This document shows, one piece after another, positions 15,501 through 23,470 of a stretch of 64,000 bases of DNA. The notes below the pieces were generated by a model that worked only from the letters and a program-made list of their open reading frames with translations, did no database searches and was not told the DNA's origin. Position numbers and translations under genes: made by a program. The first letter of the stretch is position 1, and every line of letters begins with the position of its first letter. The DNA lies in assembly GCA_023409975.1 (NCBI GenBank), contig JAEYQO010000104.1, positions 1-64,000 on the forward strand, in the 5' to 3' direction. Source of the stretch: Bacteroidota bacterium. GTDB taxonomy: Bacteria > Bacteroidota > Bacteroidia > Chitinophagales > Chitinophagaceae.

Positions 15501-17518
15501 GGACAGGGGAACTCCGACAGAGTGAAGAGCGATTCCGTATCGTGGCTTCCAGTATCAGCAGTGCCATCTATGACCGGGACCTCGTGAATAACAGGATATG
15601 GTGGAGCGAATCGTTTTATAAATGGCTGGGCCATGAGGAAACCCCCGAACTATCCCAGCCATCCTCCTGGCTCAACCTTGTGCATCCTGACGACCGAAAA
15701 CGGGTGGAGGAAGCCTGGTCTGCACTGCTTCTTAATAACGGACAATGGGAACAGACCTACCGTCTGAAAAGCAGGGATGGAAATTATATTGCTGTTGAAG
15801 ATAAAGGCACCCTGCTTACCAGTGAAGCCGGGATTCCTTTTCGACTTATCGGTGCACTGACCGATCTTTCGATTGCAGAACTCAAACAGCAGAACAGGCA
15901 GCTTCAACTGACCAATGATGAGCTGGAAAGGCAGGTTCAAAAAAGGACCCGGGATCTGGCAGAGCAGAAAGCCGTATTACAGGATCTGTTCATGAGGGCA
16001 CCGGCGATGATCTGTATCCTCAGAGGGGAAAGCCTGGTGTTCGAGCTGGTAAATCCGCAGTATCAGAAGATGTTCCCACACCGGGAATTGAAAGGTAAAT
16101 CGGTCTGGGACGCGTTACCGGAAATCAAAGGACAGCCCATCGAAAAGATATTGCAGCAGGTATATGAGAAGGGTGAAACTGCGGTAGAAAATGAATTCAG
16201 GGTAGAGTTGACGCGGGCTGGGGATGGTTCGCTGGAAGAATCCTTTTTCAATTTTGTTTATCAACCGACATTTGACGAAGAAGGAAAAGTGGATGGGATT
16301 CTGGTATTTGCCTATGAGGTGACAGAACAAATGTTGGCACGCCGGGCAGTACAACAGGCCAACGAAGAACTGAGACAATTGAACCGTGAGTTCCAGTTTG
16401 TTACCGATTTTATGCCTCAACTGGTTTGGTCTACACAGCCGGATGGTTATCACGATTTCTACAACCGGCGCTGGTATGAATACACAGGATTGAGCTACGA
16501 AAGAACCAAAGGGGAAGGGTGGAACGCTGTTTTGCATCCGGAAGACCAGGACAGGTCCTGGGAATTATGGAAGAAGAGTCTGGAGACGGGGGAAGTCTAT
16601 GAGGTGGAATACCGGTTCCGGAGATACGACGGCGAATATCGCTGGTTTCTGGGAAGAGCGCTCCCTCTGAGAGATGACAACGGAACCATCCTGAAATGGT
16701 TTGGGACCTGCACGGACATCCATGATCAGAAGATTATGAACGAACTCCTGGAGGAACGGGTGAAAGAACGTACTTCTGAACTGGAGGCCGCCAATGCGGA
16801 GCTCACCCAGTTTGCTTCCATCGCCAGTCATGATCTTAAGGAGCCTGTCCGAAAGGTGATCATTTTCAGCCATGCTTTGAGAGATCTTCATGAGAAAGAT
16901 CTGAACGAGAAAGCGCTTCGCTACCTCGAAAGAATCATCACTTCCGCAACACGGATGAATCAGCTGGTGACGGATCTGCTGGACTTCACCGGTCTGAGTA
17001 ATGTAAACTTCCAGACTGAAGTGGTGGATCTGAATGAGCTGCTTGCTGGGGTTCTTGGTGACCTGGAGCTTAAGATTCAGGAGACAGAAGCTGAGATAGA
17101 AATAGGCCCACTTCCTGAAATAGAACTGATTCCTGCTCAGATACGGCAGGTGTTTCAGAATCTGATCTCCAATTCATTAAAGTTCAGGCGCGGGGAAGTT
17201 CCGCTGCTCGTGCGGGTTGAAGCTCAGCGCGTCTCAGATCTTTCCTTTACCAGCACCCAGACCAGGGAAGGTGCCTATGTACGGATCCGCGTGGAGGATA
17301 ATGGCATCGGCTTCGATAATGAGTATGCGGAGAGGATCTTTAAGATGTATCAGCGATTGCATTCAAAGGAAAGCTACGAGGGTACGGGCATTGGTCTGGC
17401 CATCGTCAAAAAGGTAATCGAAAACCACAAAGGCATCATACGCGCGCAGGGCAGGGAAGGTCATGGGGCTGTATTTGAGATCGTTCTGCCTTTGAGACAG
17501 AAGGAGGGTGCCAGGTAG
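12557..17518 (+). CDS. CheB-CheR-PAS hybrid sensor histidine kinase
   Basis: 1653 residues. CheB methylesterase at about 20-200 (GASAGG with S29, IIQHLSP with H56, LSGTGTDGSRG). CheR methyltransferase at about 225-470 (ACSTGQEVYSLA SAM motif). A coiled coil at about 640-710 made of NEELQSSNEEL heptads. Five PAS-like domains follow at roughly 713, 832, 990, 1140 and 1280. HisKA at about 1414 (FASIASHDLKEPVRKV, His phospho-acceptor) and HATPase_c at 1525-1650 (NLISNSLKF, VEDNGIGF, GTGIGLAIVKK). No receiver domain and no transmembrane segment, so cytoplasmic. Third gene behind heme oxygenase and the phytochrome, hence probably receiving the light signal; its substrate for methylation and its phosphorelay partner are not in the operon. 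Confidence 0.92.
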   Translation: MRKGSSSQENTEVKERSLEKNYVVAIGASAGGLEAINEFFDNMPATRHLSFIIIQHLSPQHKSLLVELISRHTEMPVKEASQEERIRPGHVYVIPNNKVITVVNGQLKLEDKSFVKAPNTAIDIFLKSLADDMRDRSIAVILSGTGTDGSRGIQDIKTANGLVLSQDPASAQFDGMPNSAIATGFVDFILPPELMPETIFDHIDESPKIEQQDEHQPAESDLPGVLKLVEQQCQHDFTNYKAATLLRRIYRRMISQGINHFPDYRKLLETSAEECENLGKDFLIGVTKFFRDNSAFQALQQKVLIPLIREKADNELLKVWVTACSTGQEVYSLAILINELIEREGKNLGVKLFATDVDAGAIETAAKGVYSAEQMEDVPKPLRDRYFISDGRNFVIQPQYRKQIVFTRHNVIKDPPFIKNDLVTCRNMLIYMNPALQQKVLSTLEFSLNTGGYLFLGPSEVPGSGHALETVDVKWKIFRKLEASDGYRPERTPSVQIQTRKASPVATRKLSPLEELFKSTLIEHYGFAALTIDKNFDLKEAIGDYKKYLSLPEKQFSLNILKMVPPELSLSISAAVRKAMKEEKEVTIPQLFISETGERVQMLVRPFPGGTQAMLLLARAENLHAPAAEPIEPLNPSDAAYVKELQEELKETRLNLQVALESQETANEELQSSNEELLSANEELQSSNEELQSLNEELHTLNTEHQLRIKELVELTDDLNNYFSSTHIAQIFVDGDLRIRKFNPAAQEVINLIEDDIGRPIQHISSNITNAPHFPDEIQKVIASRQSVEREVQLFNGHALSLRIFPFVRKDKSVDGAVITLYDITAIKELNAIVKAVYNASLSATLALKVVRRNDKVSGFEVLSANPATALLLQGSFTEIIGKNLKDVLPSLHQMGLTAKCQQVLESGSPHHEEIFLANGQPQGWFDLTITQIIDGVVISLLDISERKRNEERFRQNYQELVNTRESLRQLNTQLEQVVASRTGELRQSEERFRIVASSISSAIYDRDLVNNRIWWSESFYKWLGHEETPELSQPSSWLNLVHPDDRKRVEEAWSALLLNNGQWEQTYRLKSRDGNYIAVEDKGTLLTSEAGIPFRLIGALTDLSIAELKQQNRQLQLTNDELERQVQKRTRDLAEQKAVLQDLFMRAPAMICILRGESLVFELVNPQYQKMFPHRELKGKSVWDALPEIKGQPIEKILQQVYEKGETAVENEFRVELTRAGDGSLEESFFNFVYQPTFDEEGKVDGILVFAYEVTEQMLARRAVQQANEELRQLNREFQFVTDFMPQLVWSTQPDGYHDFYNRRWYEYTGLSYERTKGEGWNAVLHPEDQDRSWELWKKSLETGEVYEVEYRFRRYDGEYRWFLGRALPLRDDNGTILKWFGTCTDIHDQKIMNELLEERVKERTSELEAANAELTQFASIASHDLKEPVRKVIIFSHALRDLHEKDLNEKALRYLERIITSATRMNQLVTDLLDFTGLSNVNFQTEVVDLNELLAGVLGDLELKIQETEAEIEIGPLPEIELIPAQIRQVFQNLISNSLKFRRGEVPLLVRVEAQRVSDLSFTSTQTREGAYVRIRVEDNGIGFDNEYAERIFKMYQRLHSKESYEGTGIGLAIVKKVIENHKGIIRAQGREGHGAVFEIVLPLRQKEGAR

Positions 17519-17903
17519 TGCGGCTGAGCAACCAGTAGCATCTATTGCTGTATAGCTCCCACCTCTTTGTTTTTCAGTAAGTTTGCATTTATGTTGAACC
17601 GTAACATCAAAAGGACTTCCGGAGCAGGCCACGTACGCGTTGTGCCTGACCTGAGAAATTATGTTACCTGGTCTTTTCCTGAGTTTGTGCCCTTCTGCGC
17701 GCAGCTTTTTTATTTCTCCTGCCTGAAGCGTTTCAGCGAAGGCTCCTCCTGTTAATACAGCACGTGTCACTGAATGCCCGGTTGATCAGTCCGGGCATAT
17801 GGCTATTTAAGGCCTTCTAGTCGCACGTGTCATGTTTCCCCATCACCGGCCCTGCCCGTGCTGGGGCTTTCGTATGTATTGTTCACACCAAATCATAAAT
17901 TTT
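17519..17903. other. Intergenic region between the kinase and the HPF-like gene
   Basis: Short frames exist on both strands but none resembles a protein. A palindrome ATGCCCGG/CCGGGCAT (17774-17798) without a T-tract is the only clear structure and may end the upstream operon. Confidence 0.5.
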
Positions 17904-18251
17904 ATGGAAACCACAATGGCAAGGCCCGAAGGCCTGAAAGTAGACGTGCAATCAACCGGGATTAAAATGAATCCCTACATTCAGAAGAAAGTGGATGGCA
18001 TGGTAAAAACACTGACACAGTTCGTTCCGCAGATCGAAAAAGTGGAGGTGCAGTTTCAGGAAATTGAAGGAAAGGTTCAGGACCAGCGTTCTGTAACCGT
18101 TAGACTGGATGTGCCAGGGTTCAGGATGGAATCTACTGACTCTGAGGTTCGCTGGAAGATCGCTATCCGAAATGTTGAGAAGAAGCTTCTGCGACAGTTG
18201 GAACGGCGAAAACAGGCCATCGAAAGGGAAACGGCTGAGCGTGCCCTTTAA
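17904..18251 (+). CDS. hpf: HPF/RaiA-family ribosome hibernation factor
   Basis: 115 residues from the ATG at 17904; the frame extends upstream but MFPHHRPCPC is not native. The S30AE fold is recognisable: LKVDVQSTGIKMNPYIQKKVDGMVKTLTQF (beta-alpha), EKVEVQFQEIEG, SVTVRLDVPGFRM, and a long basic C-terminal helix KLLRQLERRKQAIERE. Short HPFs bind the 30S subunit and inactivate ribosomes in stationary phase. No long-HPF C-terminal dimerisation domain is present. Monocistronic with a strong hairpin terminator. Confidence 0.72.
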   Translation: METTMARPEGLKVDVQSTGIKMNPYIQKKVDGMVKTLTQFVPQIEKVEVQFQEIEGKVQDQRSVTVRLDVPGFRMESTDSEVRWKIAIRNVEKKLLRQLERRKQAIERETAERAL

Positions 18252-18274
18252 TCTCAACTCTTCAAATGTTAGCT

Positions 18275-18340
18275 AATAGTCGTCGGTCCGGTACGGGTGC
18301 AGCGATTGCCTTACTCGTGCCGGATCATACGACTATTTTC
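18275..18340 (+). terminator. Long hairpin after the HPF-like gene
   Basis: AATAGTCGT (18275-18283) pairs with ACGACTATT (18329-18337), with an inner stem TCCGGTACGGG against CTCGTGCCGGA, then TTTTC. A rho-independent terminator with an unusually long stem. Confidence 0.7.
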
Positions 18341-18440
18341 ACTCGTTGTTTAAAACGGGAAGACTGTCCGCAAAGTAACACTCAGTAATTTTTTTTAATT
18401 TTATTGTCCGCCCATTCTCTTCATTTAAAAAACCAGGCGG

Positions 18441-20066
18441 ATGTTAGGACGTCTTTATCTTTTTGGCGCTGTCTGGCTACTGCTGGGCAGTTCTGACCTA
18501 AACGCTCAATCGCTGCAGTGGGCACATCATTTCGGCGGCCAGGAGTGGGATATCAGTTCGGCCATTGTCGTGGATGACAGCGGGTATGTTTACGCTACCG
18601 GAACTTTTAAGGGAACTGTGGATTTCGATCCGGGACCTTCTTCACAGATACTTACAGCGCAGGGAACGGCTGATGGTTTCGTCTGCAAGTTCAATCGACT
18701 CGGCGAGTTGGTTTGGGTTGGGCATCTGGAGGGCGACGGAGCGCAGGATTGCCATGCGCTTGCAACTGATCATCAGGGAAACATTTTGGTTGCAGGATTC
18801 TTTCTGGGACAGACTGATTTTGATCCGTCTGCCGGTACGCATCAACTGATCTCTTCACCCGGAGGTGACGCTTTCATATGGAAGCTGAACGCTGCCGGTC
18901 AGCTCGTATGGGCCAAACAGTTTACAGGTACACTTGCCATTACAGCCTATGGTGTCGCTGTGGATGATTCTGGTGATGTTTATTCCACTGGCTTTTTCGA
19001 CGGGACTGCAGACTTTGATCCTGGACCTGGGCAGGTGCTTCGGACGGTTGCCGGGTATAGTGACGCTTTCGTAGCGAAGCTTGATGCGGATGGTAATCAT
19101 CAATGGGTACAATTGTTTGCCGGTAATTATGGTGAGGTAGGGCATGCCATTGTGCTTGACCAGCAGGGAAATGTATTCACTACAGGTACTTTTTTCGGCA
19201 CGGCGGATTTTGATCCGGGTCCCAATCTGTTCCAGTTACATGCTCCGGGTGACCAGGAGATCTTCCTTTGTAAACTGGACGCAAACGGTGAATTTCAGTG
19301 GGCACAGTCGCTGGGTGGAGATGTGGGAATGGCACTGCTTGTGGATGACTCTGCCAACGTGTATACGACCGGTTACTTCGGCTGGGACGATATTCAAATA
19401 TTCAAGTTTGATAATAATGGGTCGCTTCTCTGGACGAAGCAGATAGGTGCCTTTTTCGGAAACGACCTTGCGATGGGCAGTGATGGGAGCGTTTATATTG
19501 CAGGTCAGTTCTTTGATACCCGGGATTTTGATCCAGGTCCTGGTCAGGTGTTCCTCACCGCCATTGGCAGTACGGATTCCTATATTCTGAAGCTTTCACC
19601 AGGTGGCGGTTTTGATTGGGTAATGCAATTTGGTGGTATGAATGAAGTGAAAGCCGTATCGCTGGCTATTGATGATCAGGAACAGTTGTATTTAGCAGGA
19701 ACTTTCGACAGTACGGCTGACTTCGATCCTGGTCCGGGGAGCGTTCCATTAACCTCCAATGGCAGCTATGATATCTTCCTAACCAGATTGAGCGCAGTTC
19801 CGCAGACGGTGTTTCAACCTGAGAAGCAGCAGTCAGCAGTCGTGTATCCAAACCCGGTTTCCGGCAGATTATGGGTGCGTTTCCCTGTGGAACAGCAACA
19901 GGTTCAGATACGACTGATGAACCTGGAAGGCAAGACCTTGGAGGAGTGGACGAAACGGAAGATTCAGGAGGCTGCATTCCCGGTAACGCAGCCATCAGGG
20001 ATTTACCTGCTGGAAATTGTGACGGAAGAACACGCGCGAACCGTTCAGCGGGTGGTGGTTCCGTGA
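18441..20066 (+). CDS. Secreted beta-propeller (SBBP-type) protein with T9SS sorting domain
   Basis: 541 residues: signal peptide (GAVWLLLGSSDLNA-Q), then seven tandem blades of about 60 residues with the pattern [VD]DSG.VY.TG.F.GTADFDPGP....... DAF..KL...G...W. DFDPGP-like motifs occur six times (one as DFDPSAG); the fifth blade (after YTTGYFGWDD) lacks it. The last 75 residues (VVYPNPVSGRLWV ... QPSGIYLLEI) form a type A T9SS sorting domain. A cell-surface or secreted propeller, likely structural or binding; Asp-rich loops may bind calcium. No catalytic motif. Confidence 0.85.
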   Translation: MLGRLYLFGAVWLLLGSSDLNAQSLQWAHHFGGQEWDISSAIVVDDSGYVYATGTFKGTVDFDPGPSSQILTAQGTADGFVCKFNRLGELVWVGHLEGDGAQDCHALATDHQGNILVAGFFLGQTDFDPSAGTHQLISSPGGDAFIWKLNAAGQLVWAKQFTGTLAITAYGVAVDDSGDVYSTGFFDGTADFDPGPGQVLRTVAGYSDAFVAKLDADGNHQWVQLFAGNYGEVGHAIVLDQQGNVFTTGTFFGTADFDPGPNLFQLHAPGDQEIFLCKLDANGEFQWAQSLGGDVGMALLVDDSANVYTTGYFGWDDIQIFKFDNNGSLLWTKQIGAFFGNDLAMGSDGSVYIAGQFFDTRDFDPGPGQVFLTAIGSTDSYILKLSPGGGFDWVMQFGGMNEVKAVSLAIDDQEQLYLAGTFDSTADFDPGPGSVPLTSNGSYDIFLTRLSAVPQTVFQPEKQQSAVVYPNPVSGRLWVRFPVEQQQVQIRLMNLEGKTLEEWTKRKIQEAAFPVTQPSGIYLLEIVTEEHARTVQRVVVP

Positions 20067-20084
20067 GGTTTACGGTTGAGATAC

Positions 20085-20115
20085 TTGATTCCTGAAAAAG
20101 TATAATATACTTTTG
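20085..20115 (+). promoter_or_regulatory. Promoter of the 135-residue membrane protein gene
   Basis: TTG (20085-20087), 20 bases, then TACTTTTG (20108-20115), matching the Bacteroidota consensus; the start codon is 17 bases further. Confidence 0.65.
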
Positions 20116-20132
20116 GATTCAAATCTCAGTTT

Positions 20133-20540
20133 ATGCCAGCCATTCTAAGAAATATTCTCGCTGTTATCGTCGGTTCCGTAATAGGAAGTGTCGTCAACAT
20201 GGGTATTATCATGTTGAGTGGCTCGGTGATCCCTCCGCCTGAAGGTGCTGATCTTACAACTCCTGAGGGCCTGAAAGCCTCGATGAATCTGATGGAACCC
20301 AGGCATTTCATCTTTCCCTTTCTGGCGCATGCCCTCGGTACCTTTGTAGGAGCTTACATAGCAGCCAGAATTGCTGCGAACAGAAAAATGACAATGGCCA
20401 TGATCGTAGGCGTACTATTTCTGATCGGTGGTATTGCCAACGTTCTGATGCTGCCTTCACCAATGTGGTTCACAGTGCTGGATCTGGTAGTTGCTTATCT
20501 GCCCATGGCGTGGTTGGGAGGAAAGCTGGCCAAAGGCTAG
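20133..20540 (+). CDS. Small integral membrane protein, function unknown
   Basis: 135 residues with four hydrophobic segments at about 5-30, 57-80, 86-107 and 111-130. The first loop (IPPPEGADLTTPEG) is outside or periplasmic by the positive-inside rule, with the basic loop AARIAANRKMT inside. It resembles small four-helix membrane proteins of Bacteroidota with no assigned role. It has its own promoter and no operon partner. Confidence 0.7.
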   Translation: MPAILRNILAVIVGSVIGSVVNMGIIMLSGSVIPPPEGADLTTPEGLKASMNLMEPRHFIFPFLAHALGTFVGAYIAARIAANRKMTMAMIVGVLFLIGGIANVLMLPSPMWFTVLDLVVAYLPMAWLGGKLAKG

Positions 20541-20599
20541 TGCCTCTGGCCAGTTGAGCGGTAAAAATTAAGCGGTCGGAAAACAAAGACTCAGGAGAT

Positions 20600-21496
20600 C
20601 TACTGCTCACTTGTCAGCCATTCGAGTATATTCAATAGTAAAGGCAGATTATTTGGTGCAAAGTCGGCGTTCATACCCACCTTCACCTTGCCTGCAACCT
20701 GGGCAGTGAACATGGCTGCTTCACCCGATACTACCACTTTCCCTTTACCGAATCTGCTATAAGCCAGTTGGCTGAGTCCGGCTGCTGGTTGCATCTTCAT
20801 CTGGTCGTTAAACTGCCAGGCCACTTCCGGCATCAGAACCCAGTAATTTGAATCCAGTGTGAGAACTGCGGTCGCATCATCAGGGATCTGGAATGCCTGT
20901 CCTGTGAAAGAAACAATGCTGTCAATACCTTCCGTTAGGGAATTCGATTGCAGCATCTGATTGTTTCTGCTGAACAGGTCGTAGTTTTTCCTGGGCCTCC
21001 TCATGGCAAATCCGTCGTAGAATTCATAGCCGAAGGCAGCTGCGAGGTTGCTGGCAGCACCGGGGAAAGGCATATGATCGGCAATGAGGAAAAGCCGACC
21101 CCCGTCAGACACCCAGTCTTTGATGACAGCAACTTCCTCATCGGAAAAGGCAGGATGAACTGGTTGTTCCCAGGCCTCGATATTCTCTTCATGGAGCGCA
21201 TTGGCAATGACCAGAATCTTTGCGTCTTTCAATTGGTCCTTTTCAAATTTGCGACTGATGGATTTAACCTGAAACCCACTTGCTACGGCCACCTTTCCGA
21301 ATGGAGCGAAACGTTCTTCCAGTGTGTGGAAATTATGGTGGCCTGCGTCAATAAGCATCACCGGACCCTGGCCTTTCGGGAACAACGGCTGTTTCAGCCC
21401 CGGATCAAAATCTTTATCTGGTCTTTGTTGTGCGCAGCCTGTAAGGGGTATCCAGGTGGCGGCTGCAGCCAGGATCAAACTAATGAGTTGTTTCAT
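20600..21496 (-). CDS. DUF4350-type lipoprotein, GATase-like fold
   Basis: 298 residues. Lipoprotein signal peptide with lipobox LTGC (C21). The body has the flavodoxin/GATase-like pattern of DUF4350 proteins: VMLIDAGHHNFHTL, AKILVIANALHE, FSDEEVAVIKDWVSDGGRLFLIADHMPFPGAA and a late FGKGKVVVSGEAAMF. DUF4350 domains are thought to bind small ligands rather than act as amidotransferases; no Cys-His-Glu triad is seen. Its start overlaps the end of the upstream membrane-protein gene by 17 bp, so it lies in the padR operon. Confidence 0.72.
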   Translation of the reverse strand: MKQLISLILAAAATWIPLTGCAQQRPDKDFDPGLKQPLFPKGQGPVMLIDAGHHNFHTLEERFAPFGKVAVASGFQVKSISRKFEKDQLKDAKILVIANALHEENIEAWEQPVHPAFSDEEVAVIKDWVSDGGRLFLIADHMPFPGAASNLAAAFGYEFYDGFAMRRPRKNYDLFSRNNQMLQSNSLTEGIDSIVSFTGQAFQIPDDATAVLTLDSNYWVLMPEVAWQFNDQMKMQPAAGLSQLAYSRFGKGKVVVSGEAAMFTAQVAGKVKVGMNADFAPNNLPLLLNILEWLTSEQ

Positions 21497-22115
21497 GACT
21501 GGTGGTTTTTACAAAGCCATTCTTATACATCTGGTAGAAAAACAAGGGGAGAAACAGGAAATTGAGCAGGATGGTTCCCAAACCATAGATCACATTGGCG
21601 CCCGGCATATGAAAGGTCTTAAACATGAAGCCGATAGCTATAAGAGCAAGGGAGGTTACACCCGCAAAGGTTCGTAACCAGAAGCTGGAGGGCTGATCGC
21701 GCAGGAACCGGGTAGCATGGATGGCTGTCAGGATCATAGTGATCAACAGCATAGCAAAGCCCAGGAACAGGAGTATGGGCGCAGGGAACCAATGCAGTGT
21801 TTTAAACATGATACCTGTGGAGATCAGGAAGGCTGAAGTGAAGCCTGTAAAGAACAATAGCTTTTTCATCTGTAGCTGTTTTTTATAGTTAACAAAAAGG
21901 AAGTGCTCGAATTCTAATTCTTTGAATCCGCCGGGTGCGATCTCATGAAGTGCCTGCGCCCAGGCGGTTTCTATTGTAGTGCCGTTTTCTATCTGCTCCT
22001 CTATGAAGCAACAGAAGTGATCCAGCAGCTCCGGTTTAAGCGTCTGTTTCCGGAGCCCCTGTTGGTGTAGCTGTGCAGCCACCCAGTCGACCTGTTGTTC
22101 ATTGAGCTGGTACAT
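21480..22115 (-). CDS. DUF1700-like membrane protein of a PadR operon
   Basis: 211 residues. The N-terminal 80 residues are a soluble helical region (MYQLNEQQVDWVAAQLHQQGL, LLDHFCCFIEEQIENG) of the kind that precedes membrane domains in DUF1700/GldL-like proteins. Four transmembrane helices follow at about 84-104, 108-131, 144-163 and 172-194. The first and third helices end in similar IMFKTLHW and FMFKTFHM sequences, suggesting an internal duplication. It overlaps padR by 17 bp at its start and the lipoprotein gene by 17 bp at its end. Function unknown; probably an envelope-stress or permeability component controlled by PadR. Confidence 0.7.
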   Translation of the reverse strand: MYQLNEQQVDWVAAQLHQQGLRKQTLKPELLDHFCCFIEEQIENGTTIETAWAQALHEIAPGGFKELEFEHFLFVNYKKQLQMKKLLFFTGFTSAFLISTGIMFKTLHWFPAPILLFLGFAMLLITMILTAIHATRFLRDQPSSFWLRTFAGVTSLALIAIGFMFKTFHMPGANVIYGLGTILLNFLFLPLFFYQMYKNGFVKTTSHETTH

Positions 22116-22449
22116 AGCTGCCTGGAAAAGGTAGAATCAGTTCTTCAATTGTTTTAAGAAAACCTCTGAGCTCCTCTACATGCATTTTTGTAGCCTTCTT
22201 TCCGGGAGCTGTAAGCTTGTAATACTTCCGGACTCTCTTTCCGATAAAAACTTCTTCAGAAGTCACAAGTCCCTCAGCTTCCAGTCTGTGGAGGGCGGGG
22301 TATAGCGACCCTTCCTTCAGAAGAATCTTTTCTTTTGAACGCTCCTTCACGAGCTGTGTAATCTCATACCCATAGAGTCTTTTGTGCTCGGTGAGCAGAC
22401 AGAGGATCAGCGTGCTCAGGGTACCTTTCAATAATTCCGTGTTATTCAT
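22099..22449 (-). CDS. PadR-family transcriptional regulator
   Basis: 116 residues, the usual size of a short PadR repressor. Winged helix: LLKGTLSTLILCLLTEHKRLYGYEITQLV, then the wing EGSLYPALHRLEAEGLVTSEE and KYYKLTAPGKKAT, ending with a dimerisation helix. The first gene of a three-gene operon with overlapping reading frames (padR - membrane protein - lipoprotein), a layout in which PadR usually represses its own operon. The promoter is directly upstream. Confidence 0.93.
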   Translation of the reverse strand: MNNTELLKGTLSTLILCLLTEHKRLYGYEITQLVKERSKEKILLKEGSLYPALHRLEAEGLVTSEEVFIGKRVRKYYKLTAPGKKATKMHVEELRGFLKTIEELILPFPGSYVPAQ

Positions 22450-22470
22450 GTCTCATGTTCCTATACATCG

Positions 22471-22502
22471 CAAAGCTAGGTATGCTGTTTGAATTATGCA
22501 AA
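22471..22502 (-). promoter_or_regulatory. Promoter of the padR operon
   Basis: On the minus strand TTTG (22502-22499), 20 bases, TAGCTTTG (22478-22471), 21 bases before the padR start. Good match to TTTG-N20-TAnnTTTG. Confidence 0.7.
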
Positions 22503-22565
22503 TTATCCTATAAAGAATCTTTGTTTCAATGTTTCGGGATAGGAAAGGCGTACTTACCAGTGGCT

Positions 22566-22573
22566 TAAATTTG
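22566..22573 (+). promoter_or_regulatory. -7 element of the CDF exporter gene
   Basis: TAAATTTG sits 16 bases before the start codon at 22590. No clear -33 TTTG at the right distance. It lies back to back with the padR promoter. Confidence 0.45.
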
Positions 22574-22589
22574 TTATCTCACTTCGTTT

Positions 22590-23468
22590 ATGGCTCAGGA
22601 GCACCATCATGTACAACATCATCAGGGGTCAGGAAACCTGCGGATGGCATTTTTCCTAAACCTGGTATTTGCGATCATTGAGCTTCTCGGGGGGCTGATC
22701 ACTAATAGTGTTGCCATTCTTTCAGACGCTGTTCACGATCTTGGAGATAGCATTACACTAGGGATTTCCTGGTACCTGCAGAAGAAGTCGCGTCAGCCCG
22801 GGAATTCAACCTACACCTACGGTTATCAGCGTTTTTCCTTGCTGGGTGCTCTCGTCAATGCTCTTGTTCTGATGATCGGCTCCCTGTTTGTTATCGCAGA
22901 GGCTATAGAACGACTACGGTCTCCGGAACAGGCAGATGCAGGGGGGATGGTGTTATTGGCACTGCTGGGTATTGTCTTTAATGGCCTGGCATTACTCAGG
23001 CTTCGGAAAGGTTCTAGTTTGAACGAGCGAGTAGTTTCTCTGCATTTTATAGAGGATGTACTGGGCTGGGTTGCTGTCCTGATCGGTGCAGTAGTGATGT
23101 TGTTCTGGGACGTGCCGGTACTGGATCCACTTTTGTCGCTCGCAATAGCAGCGTACATTTTGTTCAATGTCTACAGGAATCTGCTTCCTGTACTCCGGGT
23201 GATCCTGCAAGGTGTGCCCAGTCATTCGCAGCAGGAGAAGATCAGGGAACTGATCGTTAGTCACCCTGAGGTGAAAAGTATTCATGACTTCCGGCTTTGG
23301 TCTCTGGACGGAGAAGAATGTGTCCTGTCGTTTCATCTGGTGCTTAAAGACGAGATGAATCTGAAGCAGGCGGAATTCCTGAAAGAGTCGATCAAGGTGG
23401 AGTTACGTGCGCTGAAGGTAGCCCATGCCACTATCGAGATCGAGTATAAGCCGGAACACGCCGGATAG
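22590..23468 (+). CDS. czcD: Cation diffusion facilitator (Zn/Co/Cd exporter)
   Basis: 292 residues, typical CDF length. A His-rich N-terminus (EHHHVQHHQG) precedes six transmembrane helices between about 18 and 205. The transport site is visible as SDAVHDLGDS in helix 2 and HFIEDVLGW in helix 5 (HxxxD pairs that coordinate Zn). The cytoplasmic C-terminal domain runs from about 208 (SHSQQEKIRELIVSHPEVKSIHDFRLWSLDGE) to the end. It exports divalent metal ions by proton antiport in the inner membrane. Transcribed alone, divergently from padR. Confidence 0.9.
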   Translation: MAQEHHHVQHHQGSGNLRMAFFLNLVFAIIELLGGLITNSVAILSDAVHDLGDSITLGISWYLQKKSRQPGNSTYTYGYQRFSLLGALVNALVLMIGSLFVIAEAIERLRSPEQADAGGMVLLALLGIVFNGLALLRLRKGSSLNERVVSLHFIEDVLGWVAVLIGAVVMLFWDVPVLDPLLSLAIAAYILFNVYRNLLPVLRVILQGVPSHSQQEKIRELIVSHPEVKSIHDFRLWSLDGEECVLSFHLVLKDEMNLKQAEFLKESIKVELRALKVAHATIEIEYKPEHAG

Positions 23469-23470
23469 GA

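Noticed and set aside
17363..17770. 135-codon minus-strand frame antisense to the end of the CheB/CheR kinase
   Set aside because: It overlaps a certain gene, has mixed composition and no recognisable domain.
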